Part shown: positions 40,552 to 54,200 of the stretch, one piece after another
Layout of the letters: the number at the start of each line of letters is the position of its first letter
Numbering within the stretch: the first letter of the stretch is position 1
Source of the DNA: Danio rerio
Taxonomy: Eukaryota > Chordata > Actinopteri > Cypriniformes > Danionidae
NCBI RefSeq assembly: GCF_049306965.1
Contig: NC_133176.1
Location: forward strand, 9,926,501 to 9,990,500
DNA length: 64,000 nt
Reading direction: 5' to 3'
Translations under genes and position numbers: made by a program
Notes under the pieces: generated by a model
The model's database searches: none
Seen by the model: the letters and a program-made list of their open reading frames with translations, nothing else
Told to the model about the DNA's origin: nothing

Positions 40552-43500
40552 ATGATTGGGTCTCCAGACTTGGTAGCTTTCACCAAAGAAACAGATTTCA
40601 GTGAAATAACCACAGACTCTTCGGTACTTCCAGAGGATCTGTCTGTGCCCATGTATCCATACACTGGGGATGCCACCCCATGGTCCAAGATATCTAGTGC
40701 CAAGTTAAAGAAAGATTTCATCCTCATATCAGAGTTTTCAGAGCAAGTTGGCCCCCAGCCATTACTTACAGTTCCTCTTGAAACTAAAGCTTGTGGGACT
40801 TTTGATTTGAACTACTTCTCTCTTCGGATCATGTCAGTGGACTATCAGACTTCCCTGGCCGGCTCTCCAGGTTACGGTTCCTTCAAGCTGAACTTTGTAG
40901 AAGACTCAAAGGTGGTTTTAGCAGACTCAAGAGAAGGAGTATTTGCATATGTGCACCACCTGACCCTCTATGACCTGGAGGCTCGAGGTTTTGTGCGGCC
41001 TCTTTGTCTTGCCTATGTGTCGTCTGATGAAAATAAAATCATTCAACAATTCCAAAGGATTTCCACAGAATTCAACAAAGTCTCAGAATGTCTGAAAACT
41101 GGAAACAGGAAGAACTTTGCGAATGAACTGGAGGTAAAGCTTAGAGATTTGGAGTATACAAGAGTCGTGTTACAGAAAGAGTTAAATACTGTGTCTGTAA
41201 AGTGCAGCAGTGAAAGGGAACCAATATTAAATGGTGTACATTCATTTGAGAGGAATGCAGATGAGGTGAAACTGAACGAGAAATCCTCTCACACAGATGA
41301 AATCTCACCGCAAGAGAAAGACGGATGTGGGAATTCTAGAAAGGTGGAAGTGAAGCTTGAAAATGAGAATAGGTCACATTTTGAACTTGAACAGTACGGG
41401 AAACAAAGAAAGGACAAACCGGATAAAACATCATGTCCAATGCCTTTGGCTAACAAAAATGATGAGTTGGCCAGTGTAGAAAAACTGATTCAAGACTATA
41501 AAAGCCTTCTAAAGCAGGTCACTTGTTACCCAACTAGAAAGCTTAGAGACTCTGAATACTCCCCTTATGAACCTGATGACCTCCCTCAGTCTTTTGACCT
41601 CGACCTGGACAGTCAGTTTTCCGGGCCAATGCTAGAATGCAGTGTTTTTACTTATACAAACACACCCTCACAAACTCTGCAGCAGATTAACTCCACGTCA
41701 TCCAGCCGATTTGACAAGCGTCTGAAAACTCTCGAGGAATTGTGTGATGACTACTTCTACCAACAAGCACTGCAGCAACTGTACTCTATCGAGAGAACGT
41801 TCAGAGGTGACGCCTGCTATCTCTACACTCAACAACTCTGCCGAAATCTCCTCCGCAACCTCAAATCTACTAATTTCTTGTTTGAGGATCTGTGCGACCT
41901 GAACGATGATGTAGGGTTACAGATTGGGCAAAGCACAATCCAGCAAACATCCTTTCTTCCTGCACCCTCATTTCTAAGTGGACCGGTCAGTCTTGAGTCA
42001 TACGCATCTTGTGTTGAAATGGTGCCAATAAAACTTGAGTTGGGTGGATCCAGCCAATCTCAAGTTCAACATAGCACTTTAAATACACCTTCAGAGGACA
42101 ACCGACCCCAAGTAGCAGACAAATCCCCAGCAGAGGTTGAGATGAAAGATGAGATCATTTCAGCTCCAGATTGTCAAGGAAATGTGGAAAGTGTCTCGAA
42201 TTTGATGAAAACCAGTATTAGTAGTGGAGACAGTATTGAGGTGTTGGGAACAGAGAGGTCATTTAGATCCCAGGGGGCAAATACGCCAGTGGAAACAGCA
42301 ATGCACAGACCTCCACCTTTGTCTAGTGCCACTGCACTGGAAGGTCTAAAGCAAGGAAGGGTGCCTACCAGACGAACATGCAGTGAAGACAGCATTGAGG
42401 TGCTTTGCATAACAGAATCCATCTTACCTGATGAACTGCGTGCCTCATACCCCTGCGCAATTGATGAAGAAAGCCCAGAGCAAGAGACTGATGAGAAAAA
42501 CTCGTCTCAATATCAAGAAGACAACAATGAAAAGAGTATATATGTTCAGGGAAAGATCTCTGCAGATCATGAAAATGCATGTTTGAAAAAGCTACATCCA
42601 TCAGTCACTGTAACCCCACCAGACTGCCCTTTGACTCTAGAAGAAACAAGCTTTCAAGACTCTTGTCAAGCAACAGAATCAGCCACTATGTTGTTGTTAG
42701 ATGAGCCCAGCCGGATGGTACCTGACGATTTATCAGACTGCTTCAGCTATCGGAGCACCACTGCATCCACGACCTCCGAATGCACTTTCCCTGCGTGTCT
42801 TCCCAAGGACAAAAGAGAAGGTGGGACCAGACGGAGACGAGGCAGAGTAGGAAGAGCAGCACTTCAGTTCATGCGGCAGTTTCCCTTTGCAGTGCATGCA
42901 GTGTTTAGCCTTCTAAGTGGCCGAACATTGGTGGTACTAGGAAGTGAGGAGGCTGCTGTGAGACGACTAGTTACAGCACTGTCCGTGTACCTGCCACATC
43001 TGACTAAATACAAAGACAGCATCCAGCCTTGGACTTCAACACCACTGCAGCTTACGGACCTGCTCAACTGGAAACTCATTGGTTTTGACAGGTAACATTT
43101 ATTATCCATCTACAAAATAGAGGAACTATGCTGCCATACCATGGCTGCAGCACTTCCTTTGCAAGCAGGTGGTTACATTGAAAGTCACATTGCTAGGCAC
43201 TATTTCCAAATGCTATATCATCGCACCTGCTGCAGCTTGAGTTTTAAAGAGGAAAAGCATCTAAACTCTTTAGTCATTTCAGGTATATATTATAGGATGA
43301 GCTAAAAATGCTCCCGTCAGACCCAGATTGATTGGCTGAATGAGTTCAAAATAATCTCTATGGAAATTAAACTTTTTTTGTTTGTTTGTTTTTTAAGTCA
43401 CGGTTTCCTCGATTCAAACCTTTCTGATCCCAAATTTAAATAAAATTGGTGCCACACTGAAATATTGGTTGGCCTAAATGTGTATTGTTTTGAATCATTA

Positions 43501-45200
43501 AAATAAAGTCCCCTGGCACGTAGTAGGCCCGGAGACTCTTTACCTTTCAACATGTGCTATAATGGCTATTGAGATGGTTTTCATAATTTAATAATAATTT
43601 TCATTTTGAAACTTGCTTAGACCTGGATAAAGCATGATAAAATATATGAGCAGATCTTGAAAAGCAGGGTTGAGTATTTTTGGCATATTCACCTCATTCT
43701 TTTCATGAGTGGGCACAGCCATTTCAATCTTTTAGGCTCGAGACTTGCGTTTTCATTCACTTCCATTTATTTTTAGATGTTAAAAACAGCTCATTCATTC
43801 TGCTGTTTGATGTTTCAAACTGATATTTTCTTGTTAGATTATTCTACTGGGTCTGTATAGTAATGCAAATTCTTGTTTGTACAGCAAGTAGTTTTACGAT
43901 TTTTTGATGTTATTTACTCCTGGATTTTTTTCCCCCATAAGCGACGAAAAAAAAAATGAGTGCACTACTGCATTGAAGAATAAGGGCAATAGTACTGTAT
44001 ATAGCTCTAAGCTTTGTGAAAGGGCTTAAATCAGTGTTTCACAACCATGTTCCTGGAGAACCACCAGCACTGCATGTTTTGGATGTCTCCTTAGTGTGTC
44101 ACATTCATTTCAGGTCTTTCAGTCTCCGCTGTTGATTTAAATCAGGTACATTGTAAAATGGTCCTCCAGGAACGTGGCTGAAAAACACTGGCTTAAAGAA
44201 CACTGCAACTGTTAAAAAGTGTGTGTAGGGAGAGCGAGCAGGTATAATATAGAGAAAGGTCTGCAGTCTCATTTATAAAATGTGCACTCGCATTGAAACT
44301 TGACTTTAGAGTGTAAACTAAGTTTATGCCAAAAAGTTTACATTTAAACGCTCTGATTTGAAACAGTGTGTAACACCCTCATCAAGTATACATACATACA
44401 ACCCTTTACCTTTTGTTAGAATCTGGTACCATTAAAATGAAATTTAGGCAGCATAAATAATTTGTATTATTTGTTGTAATATTAATATCAAATTAAAAAT
44501 GTAATTAACCAACAAAAACATAAAGGATATTAGTTTCCCTACAGCCTACCTCGTCAGCTTAATCACACATTACAGCTCAATTTAGCACACTTCATGTGTA
44601 AAACCATTTGACTGCGCACAATTTTAAGATTATTTGCAATCTGAAGATTTTACATCTGAGAGAGACGCATGCTGTTTGTTCTCATGAATCAGACTTGACA
44701 TATTTAAGAAATTTCAACGTTTCAGTACAGTTAAACCAGCTGTCACACCACTTTGATAAATTGTTTTTGTCTTTTACCACAGGATGTGCAGTTTTAATCC
44801 CTCAAGTCTGCCTCACTGCCTGGACCATTACAGCCGGTACCTCAGTATCCTAGATGTAGATCAAAAAACCCTGCACTGCCCGACCTACAGTGGTTCTCTC
44901 ATCAACCTGCTGGTGGAACCCAAGAGCCACTTTAAACGTGGAAACACCTACTTCACATTCGCTCAAAGTGTGCAAAGCAAGCTCGTCACCAAAGCATTCC
45001 TCTTAACATTCTCACATGGTCACCCTTCACCCAGCAGGCCCCAGGGAAGCTCAGGGACAGAATGTTTTCTTTCTGAACTTCACACTGATGACAAGAAAAT
45101 CCTTCGCTATTTATCTGAACTCATCAAACTGCACTTCATGGAGGTTACTCCCAATGTGCTCCTATTCAGCTACACCACAACATCCATCTTCAAACTGTGA
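40552..45200 (+). CDS. smcr8: SMCR8, subunit of the C9orf72-SMCR8-WDR41 complex
   Basis: Two coding exons, 40552-43091 and 44783-45200, give 2958 nt, 985 residues (human SMCR8 is about 937). The start MIGSPDLVAFTKETDF matches human MISAPDVVAFTKE. An open frame reaches further left but has no ATG before 40552. Residues about 50-160 form the longin domain (KDFILISEFSEQVGPQPLL, FDLNYFSLRIMSVDYQ, FAYVHHLTLYDLEARGFVRP). R145 aligns with human R147, the arginine finger reported for the GAP activity of the complex. The DENN part follows a variable middle and ends in the second exon (HYSRYLSILDVDQKTLHCP to SIFKL). The middle has two copies of DSIEVL near residues 560 and 612, both also in human. With C9orf72 and WDR41 the protein acts on small GTPases in autophagy and lysosome control. 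Zebrafish has paralogues a and b; not resolved here. Confidence 0.96.
43092..44782. other. smcr8 intron between the two coding exons
   Basis: The intron has canonical GT and AG ends. Apart from the small hAT-like MITE at 44032-44190 nothing was recognised. Confidence 0.7.
44032..44190. mobile_element. Small hAT MITE with target duplication
   Basis: It starts CAGTGTTTCACAACCATGTTC and ends GTGGCTGAAAAACACTG. Flanks GCTTAAAT and GCTTAAAG agree at 7 of 8. Confidence 0.75.
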
Positions 45201-45480
45201 AAGTCATTCACAAAAACTACTCAAAGATTTGTGCAATGTAGTGTTGTAATACTTGGCTTTGACTGCAGACACAAAGCTGTGTTGCTCAGCTTTAACATTA
45301 TATTTACAGTTTCTGCATGTTGTGATATCTTGTTTACAAAAGGCACTTATACAGTAATTATGGCTTAATTGCTTGTGAAAAGTTCCCTGAGAATTGCAAT
45401 CATTCACAAGCTTAAATGAGCTACTGTATAACAAAGCAATATTGAACAGCTCTGTATCAGTTGCATTTGAATCTTAACTA

Positions 45481-45486
45481 TTTATT
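45481..45486 (-). promoter_or_regulatory. Poly(A) signal of the unnamed minus-strand gene
   Basis: TTTATT on the plus strand (AATAAA on the minus) lies 165 nt beyond the minus-strand stop codon. Its 3' UTR would then overlap the smcr8 3' UTR. Confidence 0.45.
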
Positions 45487-45587
45487 TACAATACCACTAA
45501 TGTTTAAAGACTTGAAACTCTGTTTGCTGAATATAACTGTGCAAATAACAAAATCAGCCTTATTAAAAAGTATAAGAAATAAAAAAT

Positions 45588-45606
45588 TGATCTTAACTAC
45601 AATAAA
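45588..45606 (+). promoter_or_regulatory. Poly(A) signals of smcr8
   Basis: AATAAA at 45588-45593 and again at 45601-45606, about 390-400 nt after the smcr8 stop. Cleavage here would end the transcript inside or next to the last exon of the convergent minus-strand gene, whose stop codon is at 45651. Confidence 0.5.
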
Positions 45607-45650
45607 ACCCATAAATATTCTTTTCTTCAGGATGAGTCAGGGTCATTTTC

Positions 45651-48600
45651 TCAGGCGTTGGATGAGCTGCAGGATTTGGCGTTTTTCTTGAGTGAGTCTT
45701 GCAGCCTGCAGGAGAACAGAACACATGGGTTACTGAAATCTAAACAATTAGACTTTTGAAGTATAGAATAGTAATAGCAAAAAAATCTTACATTGCATTC
45801 AAGATGCAGCCTCAAGCGTATTTGCCAAGGGTTGTGCGATCTGAAAGTAAAGGATACATTTTCAAACTCAAGCAGTTTGATAATTTAGCAAAAATAAATT
45901 ATATGAACTATGACTAAAGTACCTTATGATGACATTCAATTTATTTTCCCAGAGTTTTTTTATTTTTAATAATCTACTCTACAATGTGCATCATCCACAA
46001 CAACTTAGGCAATTGACCCTTCGCAGCAGTTTGATTGATACTAGAGAAACATCCATGATTAACATTAAGAATTGTGAAAATGTTTTCTTTATATCAGACA
46101 GCAGGTACCCAGAAAGGCTGGGCATACATTTGTTCTCTTCCAGAAACCTAGAGAAGTGAATGAAACCGATACGTTTTTGTGGACAGTGTACTCCTCAATG
46201 TTGTGTACGTACATGGACAAATGCACTTCCAGTGCACTATATCCATTACAAAATCACCACGTTTGAGTTGTTTTTTATTCCGTGATCTTCACTGCCTGAT
46301 TTACGATATAAAGTGAGTCTCAAGACTAGACAGAAGCACTGCATTTAAATTAAATGTAATTTTTCCGCAACATGTCTTTAAAATATGAAAGTGTATTTTA
46401 CCCCAGCATTAGGGGAGTTTCTGCACTAGCCTGCAGCTGATGGCACCAGTCTAGATTTTCGGTGCCGTTCTTCTGGTTTTACACTTCAACTTAATGAATT
46501 CTTAAGTTTGTTTAACTGAACGCATTTTAAATACATTACATCATTGCTGTAAAAGGAACATTATAAAATTGGAAGTAGTCACATGAAGTTCTCACTGGAA
46601 GTTTACCGTTGGCTGAAAAACAAAAGCTGTGCATATTTGCCACTGTCAATCAAGAGGGCTGTTTTGATCTTGCTAAAATAATGGCTCAAAACATGAGAAC
46701 TCGAACCGATTAGCTAAATTCTTCTGTTATTGGACAGCCGACAAAACTTTAGTTAATGATGATGTGACAAACAGTAAACCATCAGAGGACTCTTTAGATG
46801 AGGCGAGTCAATTTAAACCATAGCCTAGAGACCCAGATAAACAATGAATTAACTTTACACTGTCTCATATATTCATAAATGCACTGTCTTCTTCAAGATG
46901 CCACCATTTGAGTGTTTGTGAATTATGTGTTAGGGGACCAATTGGTAAAATTTTTTCATTGTATTCAGATGATCAAAACTTCAGCCATTATCATCATCAA
47001 CCTCCTCCTCGACTATTGCTGCAGAATGTAATTTGTTTTTATTTACACTCGCATCAAATATTTCCCCTCATATGCACAATGCGAACCCTTATGTCTTTTT
47101 TTCCTGGAATCAGTATGTAATTTGTACTGAAAGTATTCAACATGTCCCTGGTGAGTGAACAAATCAATATGGGAGCATGTGACTGATACTGAAAGTATGT
47201 CTACTCCTGAAGTTCTACATCCCCTCCAGGAGTGTGGGTGTGAGCACCGCTGTGTGGTGCCATCACAGAGGCTGTAAGTCACTTTCTAATGTTCCTTGCT
47301 GGTGGAATGATCTTCCCAATCCCACTCTGACTGTGGATACACTGGTATCCTTCAGACAACAACTAAAAACCCCATCTCTTCAGATAAGACCTAAACCCTG
47401 GTGAATAACACCAAAACCAAGCAGTTTCTCCCTCTCTCCCTTTAAAGATTATATATATATATATAGTTATTGTTATTTTTTTTATAAATAAATTACTCTA
47501 GCACTAAATTCTCTGAGCACAAACAAGTTACTTTGAATAATTAGCACTTCTTGTGTGCATTGTCTCTTGTTGCATTGCTGAATATAGGGCTAGGCGATAA
47601 AATCATATCGATATTTATTGACCGTGCACCATTGTCAATATAAAAAAAAAGTTTGGTATGAAGCGCTAGTTTTAATAAAATGTGGCTGCTAAGCACACGC
47701 CTTGGAAGTAATGCAAATAAGCTTAGGGTGCAAGTTTGTCATTTCCATTGGACACGCGCAACTTTCATGTGCAATTGAAAAGTGGCACAAGCGGCGCGCA
47801 CGTGAACTGTGCGTGTTTTCTAACTGCACAGAGCTAAAAAAAAAAACAAACAAACAAACATAGTTTTCGAATGCCGCATACACACCGCAATTTATGCAAG
47901 TAGAACTATTCAACCTGCTTGATACTTTGCCATTATTACCAAAGAGTATTACATACAGAATAATTACCTCAGACAAACACAGCGCACCCAAACACTTTAG
48001 CACTTTTTACTTTTCTCCATAATTTGCATCGGAGCTGCTGCATTGGTAATGCGAAAATGAGTACCATATAGCAGCAGTGAAGAAACTGCAAATAAAGAAC
48101 ACCGCCAGAGTGGCTTTTGGGTTTCTTTTCTTGTGCATCTCAGCCAGTAGCTCCCAATCTGAAAGATTATTTAGCATAGGAGGAAATGTAGTCATCCAAC
48201 TTCAAATAGTAATGTTGCAGTATATAAGTAAATAATGATGTTGGTTCCTTTACTTGAAAGCTCAGATTTGATTATCATAATTTGTGATATTGACAGTTGT
48301 TCAAGGTGTATCATTATTATTCACACCTTCAAGTATTCTTTGATTGTTCAGCATTCAGGCTTTAAATTAGACACACTTATTAACAACATTGTTTAAGATT
48401 CTCTTTAACACTTTATTTAAACATTATAGTTTTTGACTATTAAAACTATTTGCCTTAGTATTATTATTAATGTTGGTAAGCTAAAATAAAGTGGTACAAT
48501 AAAAAAAATCCTAATATTCCTAAGTTAAAAAAATAATAATTATTGATATCTAATGATATGAAAGTGATCTTTTTTTTTTTTTTTTTTTTTTTTTTTTGCA

Positions 48601-51173
48601 ATGTCGCTCAGCCCTAGCTGAATCCCTCAATTGTAAGTCGCTTTGGACAAATACATCGGCGAAATAACTAAATTTAAATGGAAATTAAAAGTGAAAAGGG
48701 GGCTTTGTGAAGGGTCAATTCCAACATTATATTTGAATTAGACTAAATATTTATGCACAAACATCATTAAAACAACTTTTAGTAATGGCCCATGTTAAAC
48801 AATAAGCATTTCAGTAGGGAAGGGTTGCTGCAGCTTACTCGTCCCAAGTCGCAAGCAGACCACTGATGGGATAGGATGCAGCATCTAGAAGAATGCTGTT
48901 TTCCAGGAAGAACATGCAGAGGAAGTAAGCAACCAGGGAGTGATCGCTTTCGCTCAATTTTCTGAAACATAGTTATAGTGCAAGTACATGTTAAGCATGC
49001 TAGCTTTTGTTTAGTTTGGTTAAATGAGTGTGAGCATACAGGCTAACCTCTCGTAGGGTTCGTGAGACAGTTCTTCCAGCACGCAGGACAGGACATATTG
49101 CAGAATATTAGGCTTTACCAGAAGACTGTTGAAGAACCAATGAAGCGCCCAGTGGTTCAACTAAAGCCAAATGTACAAGAGATCAGTAATATCATAACAG
49201 CTGTGCATCTAAAGTCTGACAAGATCTAGAGAAAATAGGCACCCTAAAAACAGTGATGACACCAAGGATGGGGCGGAGTTGTGAGTGGAATATACGCAGT
49301 GTCAAAGCCTGAACGGCCAACAGCAGTCTAGCTTGGTCAGGATAACCCTAAAGAGGAGGAAAGAAAACATCACATGCTGCCGCAATAAGCAAAGACTCTG
49401 CATTATATGTAAATTATCTGATCTTAACCAGAGCATTTTTAATTGTCATTTATTTAGGTTGCTAAATAATGAATGATATTTAATCAGGCTAGAAAATGAA
49501 TACATCTTTAAAATAAAAATCTACACGGCACAAAGATGAAACTTCATATTTTTAAGGGATAGTTCACACAAATTCAGTCAACATTTACAAACACTCAAGA
49601 TGTTTTAAACCTTGATAAATTTCTTCATTAAATGGAATACAAAGCCAGATATTCTGAAGAAAGCTGATGACTTGTAACCTCTGACTTTCATAGTATTTGT
49701 TTGTCCTACTATGGAAGACATTCAAAGTATCTTGTGTTCAACAAAACAAAAAACTAAATGGTTGAACAAGGGAGCAAAATTACATTTTACAAATTTATTT
49801 GGTTGAACTATCCCTAACCCAACTATACAAAAGTTATTTTATACATAGAAAACGCACATCTCATTTGTCGTCATTAAATACACACACAGGTTATATTATT
49901 CTTCAAACCCGTACACGAATAAGGATTTGAGCCCAAAAAATAAATGCATAAAAAAAAACTAATAAATTGAACTCACAATATCAAATGTTTTGGGGACCTG
50001 TATGCGCGATGTACTTGTCAGCTCCTCGAGAATTGCATTGGCAGCCTTTCTGGTCACCTGCACAGAAGCACAAAATTATCAGTGTCCATCATAACATGCA
50101 AGTATGTTGTCCAATCAATTCCCTGCAAAAAACAAAATAAACATTCTCACCGTTTGAAAGTTGATGTCAGGCTCGGCAAACAATGCACCAACAACCAGTC
50201 CTTCTGGAGTAATAAAGCTGGAACTGACAACGCTGAGCAGATACACCCAGCATTCCGGCTAAAAACAAAAAAACAAACGGACCTTCTGTTATAAAAAAAG
50301 GCAGCAGATCTGAAGAGATAATTAGGGTTCATGCTGACAGACAGTCTTTAACACACATGAAGAGTTAATCAATTAAATTATAATGGGTTGATGCATCTAG
50401 CATGGGACGATAACCAGTTTCAAGGTATACCGTGGATTTGAAAAGTCAAGTTTTAAAACTGACAAAATTATGCGATACCGTTTCTAAGGTATGTGTACAA
50501 TTTTCTAGTTATGTTTTTAAGGAGAGCAGTATCTCCAGTAGATTTCCATCAGAATCCTATACCAGCAAAATCCATAGATGTATCACAACATGTTTTGATG
50601 CTGCCCCTGACACAATACAAAAGAAAAACTAATTAAATAAAAATGTTAATTTAAAAAAAAAAATAAAATCCTTTTGGGTCACAAGCATGATTTGGGGCTT
50701 TCAAATAACGCTCTTTTCTGCAAAAATCACTTCTTAATTCACTTTGGTGTTTTATGTATATACATTTTATACTTACATCTGCAAAAACAGTGCTGTTGCA
50801 GTCCAGAACCCTCAGTGCAAACTTCAGCACCTCCATACTCTTGAAGGAATTTACACCTTTAAATGAAGACATAGAAAAAGCATTATATTCTTAAGTAACA
50901 AATAATTTTAAAAAAGTTACTCGTCACAAGTCAGCAGCATCTTCAGTCTTTAACTGTGCATTATTTCTTTATTTCTGCATTCACTATTGATCTGGGATTG
51001 ATCTTGTACTGTACAGTGGATTATAGAAGAGGAAGAGAAAACAAATGCTTTTTTTTTTTCAAACCCATTGCTTATGTTAACTGACATTTCTATATTAGTC
51101 TATACGCCCATGTTTTCCTTATGCGAGCTAATTCAGCCAATGACGGTCTTTAGGAGATATTAATTTTCCTAGA

Positions 51174-51259
<86 letters not shown>

Positions 51260-54200
51260 CAAACAAACAAACAAACAAACATCTCCTGAAAGCCTAAAAG
51301 CATTTAAATTATGATGAAATCTATAAGTATGCAGTCAGAAATCCACCATGTATAAAATTACTTAATATACTGTAAAGATCTGTAAAGTAAATCAAGATCC
51401 AATGCAGAACATGTTCAATTAGTCATAGGGTCTACATATATCATTTATATGATAAAAATTCCAAAATAGTTGTTCCAAACATGTGAAATTTATAGCAAGT
51501 GTCTCACAAGTCTAAAAGCAACCAATGTGTGATGAAGGCTAAGAATGTAGTTAGAAGGCCACTTTATATGGAATGACTTAATATACTGTAGAAATTAAAC
51601 AAATATCAACAATCAAAAGCCAATGCCAAACATTTGTGTCTGAGCAGCATTATAGATACTCTTGTTCTTAATTTAACCTGTTTTTGAATTAAATTATGTG
51701 ACAATGATTTAACAACTCATTTAAAAAGAAAACTGCTTTGTTTCTGAATGAACTGGGTGTTTTGAACAATTCAATGAACTTCTCACTAAGATAAGGACTT
51801 GCTATTTGAGGTAACGATTTGTGTCGATACCTTCACTGGTTTAAATCTGTCATGGATTATAAATAATTCATGACAGTTAAATATAAATAATTATATTTAA
51901 CAATTAAAATTATATTTATCATCAATATCATAAACTGTAGTATTAATAGTAGTGAAATCTTTTTTCTTTTAACATTTCACATACAAACAAAGCATCAAGA
52001 TCTAGTTTGAGACAACATTAGCATATAAACTATTATTTCAAGTGCAGTTGCAGCTCAATAGTGAATGCTCAAATAACCCAAACTTTTCAATCTACATGCT
52101 GTCAGTTCAGTACCTTCGATGGGCGTCCACTTAGTACTCAATAAAGGATCTGATGTGATCACATGACCGTTCTCTGGGTCAAGCTCTGGCAGTGTTATGT
52201 CCGGTGCATGACCTGATGTCAGAATCCGCAGATAAGCTCTGAACTGTGCAGGTGTGAGTCGAGAGGCAGAGGAAGGAGCACCAAGCATTGGGGATAACAT
52301 GGTTTGGACTGCACCCGTGTAGTCTCCAACCTTAACACACAAATAACACTCATTTGTGTGTTATCATTTGGGGATCATTCAAAACAGAGATTTATACTGC
52401 CATAATCTTTGGTGTCTCAATGTTTTAGTACATGCAAAAACTAATCATAACTTCAAACTTTGGTCTGATACCACAACCATAACTTTCAACAAATACAAGC
52501 CTTTTAAGAATGAATTCTTTTTATAAAGGAGGTCCTGACAGAGGTGTAACTTTCAACAAACTGACCACATATTTTGACCACAAAAAAACAATCTTCCTAG
52601 AGTCTTACCAATGAAAAATGAGCATATAATACGGTGCATGGGAAATTGTTGTAAAGCAAAAAGGTAGAATGCACTGAAAATAATGCTGTACCTTGCACAG
52701 GTAGAGGGGAACCAAGTCTCTCATTCTCTGCAGCCTAAAACCACAGATAGAGAGAAATATAATGAACGACTGAACTACGCATGATTATAATCGGTTTTAT
52801 AACAGCAATATAAATTATACGCAGTTGATACTCACGTTGGATTATTAATGCATCTGACAACTTTGAGGTAGCGGGCCAGCTCTCTGTACCTGGTAATGTC
52901 AATGTTAAAAAGAAGACTTATCAGGAAGAACATAGATTACAATGACAAACCTTTTATTGACAATCCGCAAATGCCTTTTACCTCTATTTTCTTTGTCATT
53001 TACAACAACAAAATCCCTAAAATAGATTTAACTAGTGCAGAAAGTGTTTTTTAAAAAGAAAGGGGACAAAAAAATAAAATAAAAGGTAATTTCCCTTGAC
53101 AAACTTATTTTAAGGATTGCAGCCATGCAAGTACAGCTTATCTCTTGAAATAGGGAAATATCAAAAACTGTTCACCAATAATATTATTAAAATTCATATT
53201 TTAATCACTTATTAACTCAAACAACAAACCTCTAATAAATGTGCTGGTCTACAATTGGAGTAGGAGTTTCTATGAACTTATCTTTGAGAGGAACTTTGAG
53301 AGTCTTTAGAAAGGTTTGTGTCATTTTCTTTTCATCTTGCTTGAAGCAGCTCTGCATCTAATAACACTACTTGATTTACAGCGCTAAGCCAGCAAACACT
53401 ACATCATTGCCGTTTTTAAATGACACCCGTTGGCAGGGAGTAAATCAGCCTCACCATCTATGCATTTACTCTAGGGCAGTGGTCTCAAACTTAATTCCTG
53501 GAGGGCCGCAGCTCTGCATAGTTTAGCTCCAACCCTAATCAAACACAGCTGATCAAACCAAAATCAAAGTGTTCAACACTACTATAGACCATTAAGCAGG
53601 TGCGAGTTGGAGGTGCTTAAACCACAGCTAAACTATGCAGAGCTGCAGCTCTCCAAGAATTAAGTTTGAGACCACTGCTCTAGGATAGGGTTTTATGCAG
53701 TAGGTCAAAATTTCCACAAAACTAATGTCAATTAAAAGACAATTCTGTTTTTGTATAAAATTTCAGTTTAGTTGTATTTAACAAAAATATGTAGCAATAG
53801 CGTAATAGGACACATTCGTTTAGAGTATAATAATCTCTTAGGAAACGCAATCAACTATGCTAAAACGACTTGAAGGTTAGTTTGAAGAGGAAGTTGAGGA
53901 TGAAAACTCCCCAAACATCTATAGAAGGTTGCAAATTGGCTGTTACTTGAAACTTACAGAAACTCAGTAGAATGATGCTTGTACATTCTAATCAAATAAA
54001 TATTTAACAAACACTAAACAAAATAAGGTAAGAATAAGGGGATATTTTACTTGTTTTGCCGCTGAAGTTTACAGACTCTTGCTTGAATCACAGTCAGATG
54101 TTCACACAAGAGCTGAACCTTTCGACCTTTGAGCTGCCTCTCTCCAGTGATGTTCTGACCTTTCATTACAGAAGAGAGTAGTGGATCATCCCAAGGTAGC

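Noticed and set aside
48007-48195. 62-codon minus-strand frame with a hydrophobic stretch
   Set aside because: It lies inside the hAT element at 47585-48616 and has no splice context as an exon of the unnamed gene.
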